From assembly GCA_000719025.1 (NCBI GenBank), contig JODP01000002.1, forward strand, positions 496,001-560,000: a stretch of 64,000 nucleotides of DNA, read 5' to 3'. Of this stretch, positions 60,710 to 64,000 are shown piece after piece. The notes under the pieces were generated by a model. It was given only the letters and a program-made list of their open reading frames with translations, was not told the origin of the DNA and searched no databases. The DNA comes from Kineosporia aurantiaca JCM 3230. GTDB lineage: Bacteria > Actinomycetota > Actinomycetes > Actinomycetales > Kineosporiaceae. The position numbers and the translations under genes are program-made. The first letter of the stretch is position 1; every line of letters begins with the position of its first letter.

Positions 60710-62201
60710 CCTCGACGCCGACTTCCTCGCCCTCCCGCTGGAGGCCCTGGCCGACGCCGCGTTGCAGCACGCCCGGACCGCTGGGGCCAGCCACGCCGAC
60801 CTGAGGGTCCAGCGGATGCGCACCGGCGGGATGCTGCTGCGCGATGCCCGGCTCTCCTCCAGCTCCGACCTGACCTCCGCCGGGCTGGCCGTGCGGGTGC
60901 TGCTCGACGGAGTCTGGGGTTTCGCTGCGACCGACGAACTCACCCCGGCCGCCGCCGTGGCCACCGCCGAGCGGGCGCTGGAGGTGGCCCGGATTTCCCG
61001 GCCCCTGGTGGCCGAGCGGGTCGAGCTGGCCTCGGAGCCGGTGCACGCCGACGGGCGCTGGGTCTCTCCCTACAAGCAGGACCCGTTCGCCGTCCCGGTC
61101 GCCGACCAGGCCCGTCACCTGGCCGGCTGGGCGAGCACGCTGCTGGCCGCCAAAGGCGTAGACCACTGCGACATCTCGCTGAACCTCAGCAAGGAACAGA
61201 AGTTCTACGCCGACCTGGCGGGCACGGTCACCCGGCAGCAGCGGGTGCTGATCGAGCCGGAGATCACCGTGGTGGCGATCGGTGCGGACGGGCCGGAGTC
61301 GATGCGCTCACTGGCCCCGCCGACCGCCCGCGGCTGGGAGTACCTGACCGGCGACGGCTGGGACTTCACGGCCGAGATCGCCTCCCTGCCCGAACTGCTG
61401 GCCGAGCGGGTGAGGGCACCCTCGGTCGAGGCCGGGAACTACGACCTGGTGATCGATCCGTCCAACCTGTGGCTGACGATCCACGAGTCGGTCGGTCACG
61501 CCACCGAGCTGGACCGCTCGCTCGGGTACGAGGCGGCCTACGCCGGAACCAGTTTCGCCCGGCTGGACGGGGTCGGGTCGTTCCGCTACGGCAGCGACCT
61601 GATGAACGTCACCGCCGACCGGACCCGCGAGCACGGCGGCGCCACCATCGGTTTCGACGACGAGGGAGTGGCCACCCGGGCCTGGGACCTGGTCACCGAC
61701 GGCGTGCTGCAGGGGTTCCAGCTGGACCGGGCGATGGCCGCGCGCTGCGGCTTCGATGCCTCGAACGGCTGCGCCTACGCCGATTCCGCGCTGAATGTGC
61801 CGGTGCAGCGGATGGCCAACGTCAGCCTTCAGGCCTCCTCCGCGGACACCACCACCGAGGATCTGATCGGCGGCGTGCCGGACGGCCTGTACGTGGTCGG
61901 CGACAAGTCCTGGTCGATCGACATGCAGCGGTACAACTTCCAGTTCACTGCGCAGCGCTTCTACCGGATCCGCGGCGGGAAACTGGCCGGCCAGGTGAAG
62001 GACGCGGCGTATCAGGGCTCCACGCCGAGCTTCTGGGGATCGCTGAAGGGCCTGGGCGGCGCGGGGACATACTACCTGGGCGGCGCCTCGAACTGCGGCA
62101 AGGCCCAGCCCGGGCAGTCCGCCTGGGTCAGCCACGGCGCTCCGGCCACCCTTTTCGAACAGGTCAAGGTACTCAACACTCGCGCCGAGGGGGGCCGATG
62201 A
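60702..62201 (+). CDS. tldD: TldD family metalloprotease subunit
   Basis: 499-residue TldD, the zinc-bearing half of the TldD-TldE protease, which processes modified or leader peptides and degrades unfolded peptides. The metal-binding motif is HESVGHATELD (HExxxH), about residue 264. The C-terminal region has GDKSWSIDMQRYNFQFTAQR and the Cys in SNCGKAQPGQ. The best start is CTG 60702: it has AAGGAG seven bases upstream and gives the right N-terminus, but CTG is a rare start codon. A TTG at 60678 is the alternative and would add eight basic residues. It overlaps the upstream gene by 8 bp and the downstream tldE by 4. Confidence 0.9.
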   Translation: MTDLDADFLALPLEALADAALQHARTAGASHADLRVQRMRTGGMLLRDARLSSSSDLTSAGLAVRVLLDGVWGFAATDELTPAAAVATAERALEVARISRPLVAERVELASEPVHADGRWVSPYKQDPFAVPVADQARHLAGWASTLLAAKGVDHCDISLNLSKEQKFYADLAGTVTRQQRVLIEPEITVVAIGADGPESMRSLAPPTARGWEYLTGDGWDFTAEIASLPELLAERVRAPSVEAGNYDLVIDPSNLWLTIHESVGHATELDRSLGYEAAYAGTSFARLDGVGSFRYGSDLMNVTADRTREHGGATIGFDDEGVATRAWDLVTDGVLQGFQLDRAMAARCGFDASNGCAYADSALNVPVQRMANVSLQASSADTTTEDLIGGVPDGLYVVGDKSWSIDMQRYNFQFTAQRFYRIRGGKLAGQVKDAAYQGSTPSFWGSLKGLGGAGTYYLGGASNCGKAQPGQSAWVSHGAPATLFEQVKVLNTRAEGGR

Positions 62202-63586
62202 GCTCGGACTTCGTCGAACTCGCCCTGGCCGAGGTGGCCCGGGCCGGAGCCGATCTCGGGGCCGCGGTGCTGGTCTCGCAGGCCTCCACGGTCAATCTCC
62301 GGTGGGCACTGAGCGGGCTGACCACCAACGGGCTGACCTCGGCGCGCACGGTCACGGTGATCGTCGGGGCCCCGGTCTCCGGCGGCACTGGCGCCGGGGT
62401 GCTGAGCCGGGTGGGTCTGGACGCGGAGGGCGTCCGCGCCCTCGTCGCCGACACCGTCGCCCTGGCCCGCAGCGCCGAACCGGCCGAGGACGCGGCTCCT
62501 TTCGTCACCGGCGAGGAACTCCCGGGCTTCGCCGACCCGGCCGCCGAGACCGGCGCCTCCACCCTGGCCGGGGTGGCCGAGGCGCTCGGTGAGGTGTTCG
62601 GCCGCTCCCGCGACCAGCAGCGCGAGTCGTTCGGTTTCGCCCTGCACGAGGTGGTCACCACCTGGCTGGGCACCACCGGTGGCCTGCGCTACCGGCACGA
62701 GCAGCCGCGCGGCACCATCGAGCTGACCGGAAAGGCCGGGGCCCGCAGCCGTTCCGCCTACGTGGCCGGTGCCACCCGCGACTTCAGCGACGTCGACGTG
62801 CTGGCGATGGACGACGAGATCGCCACCCGGCTGGGCTGGCAGGAACGCCAGATCGCGGTCCCGCCGGGCCGTTACACCACGATCCTGCCCCCGACCTCGG
62901 TGGCCGACCTGATGATCTATTACTTCTGGTCGGCCGACGCCCGCACCGCGCACGAGGGCCGGAGCGTCTTCTCCCGGCCCGGCGGCGGCACCCGGGTCGG
63001 CGAGAAGATCACCGGCACCCCGATCAGCCTGTTCAGCGATCCCCACCGGCTCGGCCTGGGCTGCGCGGACCGGGTGCTGACCACAGTCTCCTCCTCCACC
63101 GCCTCGGTCTTCGACAACGGCCTGGCCGCCCCGGCGGCGTCCTGGCTGGACGCCGGCACGATCAGCGCCCTGCCGACCACCCGGCACACCTCCGGCCTGA
63201 CCGGGCTCCCGGTGGTCCCACCCGCCGAGAACCTGGTGCTCGAGGGCCAGGACGGCACCGGCAGCACGCTCGACCTGCTCGACGGCGTGCAGCACGGGCT
63301 GCTGCTGAGCTCGATGTGGTACATCCGCGAGGTCGACGAGCAGACCCTGCTGCTGACCGGGCTGACCCGGGACGGGGTCTACGTGGTGGAGAACGGCGAG
63401 GTGGTCGGGGCCACCACCAACTTCCGCTACAACGAGAGCCCGGTCGACCTGCTCTCCCGGGTCGAGGCCTACGGCGCCACCGAGATCTGCCTGAGCCGGG
63501 AGTGGGGCGAGTGGTTCACCCGCACCGCCATGCCGGCCCTACGCATCGATGGCTTCAACATGTCCACCATCGCCGAAGGCGCCTAA
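62198..63586 (+). CDS. tldE: TldE/PmbA family protein
   Basis: 462-residue partner of TldD. It has the shared N-terminal fold (FVELALAEVARAGADLGAAV) and the C-terminal half with HTSGLTGLPVVPPAENLVLE and ENGEVVGATTNFRYNESPVD. As expected for TldE, no HExxxH metal motif is present. Together with TldD it forms a heterodimeric metalloprotease. ATG 62198 overlaps the tldD stop (ATGA). Natural substrates, such as a local RiPP precursor, are not encoded nearby. Confidence 0.92.
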   Translation: MSSDFVELALAEVARAGADLGAAVLVSQASTVNLRWALSGLTTNGLTSARTVTVIVGAPVSGGTGAGVLSRVGLDAEGVRALVADTVALARSAEPAEDAAPFVTGEELPGFADPAAETGASTLAGVAEALGEVFGRSRDQQRESFGFALHEVVTTWLGTTGGLRYRHEQPRGTIELTGKAGARSRSAYVAGATRDFSDVDVLAMDDEIATRLGWQERQIAVPPGRYTTILPPTSVADLMIYYFWSADARTAHEGRSVFSRPGGGTRVGEKITGTPISLFSDPHRLGLGCADRVLTTVSSSTASVFDNGLAAPAASWLDAGTISALPTTRHTSGLTGLPVVPPAENLVLEGQDGTGSTLDLLDGVQHGLLLSSMWYIREVDEQTLLLTGLTRDGVYVVENGEVVGATTNFRYNESPVDLLSRVEAYGATEICLSREWGEWFTRTAMPALRIDGFNMSTIAEGA

Positions 63587-63608
63587 CCCACCCCCACCCT
63601 GCCCCGCC

Positions 63609-63738
63609 GTGATCATGCACTTCCGCCCCCGTGATCATGGACTTTTACCCTCGTGATCATGGACTTCTTCCCCCGTGATCATGGAGTTTCTCCCCGGGCG
63701 AAAAGTCCATGATCACCGGGGTAAAAGTCCATGATCAC
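63609..63738. repeat. 22-bp TGATCA-core repeat array, four direct and two inverted units
   Basis: GTGATCATG begins at 63609, 63631, 63653 and 63675, exactly 22 bp apart, each followed by (G/C)A(C/G)TT and a pyrimidine run. Inverted copies CATGATCAC are at 63708-63716 and 63730-63738, also 22 bp apart. The direct and inverted halves can fold into one large hairpin. It lies between convergent tldE and an SDR gene. Same family as 20934-21033. Confidence 0.93.
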
Positions 63739-63759
63739 GGAAGAAGTTGGGGGGGTGGG

Positions 63760-64000
63760 TCAGAGGCCTTGGGAGAGGCCGCCGTCGACGGAGAGCATGG
63801 TGCCGGTGACGAAACTGGCGGCGGGAGAGAGCAGGAACACCGCGGGGCGGGCGAACTCCAGCGGCTCGCCGTACCTTCCGAGCGGGATCCGGGCCTCCTG
63901 CTGTCGCCGGGTCTCCTCCGGCCGGCCGGCCGCCGCCTCCATCGAACGCACCCGATCGGTGTCGATCCGGCCCGGCAGAATGCCGTTCACCCGGACGTTG
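63760..64000 (-). CDS. SDR family oxidoreductase, C-terminal part
   Basis: The frame runs off the window edge, so only the last 79 residues are visible. VNGILPGRIDTDRVRS and LLSPAASFVTGTMLSVDGG are the classic C-terminal elements of short-chain dehydrogenases (after the active-site Tyr, and the final VDGG). The catalytic Tyr-Lys and cofactor loop lie outside. Substrate unknown. Confidence 0.88.
   Translation of the reverse strand, partial: NVRVNGILPGRIDTDRVRSMEAAAGRPEETRRQQEARIPLGRYGEPLEFARPAVFLLSPAASFVTGTMLSVDGGLSQGL

Noticed and set aside
63609..63738. Regularly spaced short repeats that look like a small CRISPR array
   Set aside because: The period is only 22 bp with no room for unique spacers, copies occur in both orientations, and no cas genes are nearby.

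Overview
The window is 64 kb of very GC-rich DNA, with third codon positions in the real genes almost all G or C. The genes are those of a high-GC actinomycete: FabG-FabI in the mabA-inhA order, divergent glgM/glgC, an F420-type luciferase-like oxidoreductase, an InhA-type enoyl reductase, LmrA/YxaF-type TetR and a MatB-like synthetase. A chemoreceptor and a degenerate EAL protein fit a motile actinomycete. A Kineosporiaceae-like organism would suit this, but that is a guess from gene content. I saw no rRNA, tRNA, phage, IS element or CRISPR array.

Layout. 1-9.4 kb: end of an NDP-forming acyl-CoA synthetase, a TetR regulator with a PLP dehydratase, a 21-bp tandem repeat, tex with an RGG tail, a DHA2 exporter, an inositol-monophosphatase-like enzyme and a short BKACE enzyme. 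9.4-15.5 kb: a five-gene peptide ABC importer. 15.8-23.6 kb: phospholipase D-like protein, gluconate permease, DHA2 exporter plus TetR, chemoreceptor, SGNH hydrolase. 23.9-28.7 kb: ribosomal protein S4 and, divergently, DUF2470 plus ferritin, with an iron-box palindrome between them; then RidA, MatB-like synthetase and a PRPP synthetase paralogue. 28.7-32.0 kb: two tandem paralogues that join a bulb-lectin-like domain to DUF6461-like and DUF6924-like domains. 32.1-33.8 kb: MarR and a degenerate EAL protein. 33.8-40.9 kb: a sugar island with an ABC importer and, divergently, a GH4 glycosidase, an AgaS-like SIS protein and a GlcNAc-type kinase. 40.9-47.9 kb: TrmH and FeS photolyase, transglycosylase, ABC ATPase-NfeD-SPFH operon and an unknown protein. 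47.9-51.2 kb: glycogen/maltose-1-phosphate synthesis and an F420 enzyme. 51.2-53.3 kb: an alcohol dehydrogenase beside a degenerate, repeat-filled stretch. 53.5-64 kb: XRE-cupin/TrxR-like/methyltransferase set, SerB-SixA, FabG-FabI, quinone oxidoreductase with TldD-TldE, and a partial SDR.

How the genes fit together. The iron box, heme-associated DUF2470 protein and ferritin read as an iron-response unit that shares its promoter region with rpsD. The sugar island looks able to import, hydrolyse, phosphorylate and isomerise an (amino)sugar glycoside. FabG and FabI serve FAS-II, and GlgC feeds GlgM.

A recurring structural theme is that several convergent gene junctions carry special DNA: a 21-bp tandem array at 3.0 kb, a 22-bp TGATCA-core repeat at 20.9 and 63.6 kb, and a related pair of long palindromes at 47.9 and 57.8 kb. 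The best candidates for something undescribed are the lectin-DUF6461-DUF6924 tandem pair, the iron-box/rpsD arrangement and the junction repeats.
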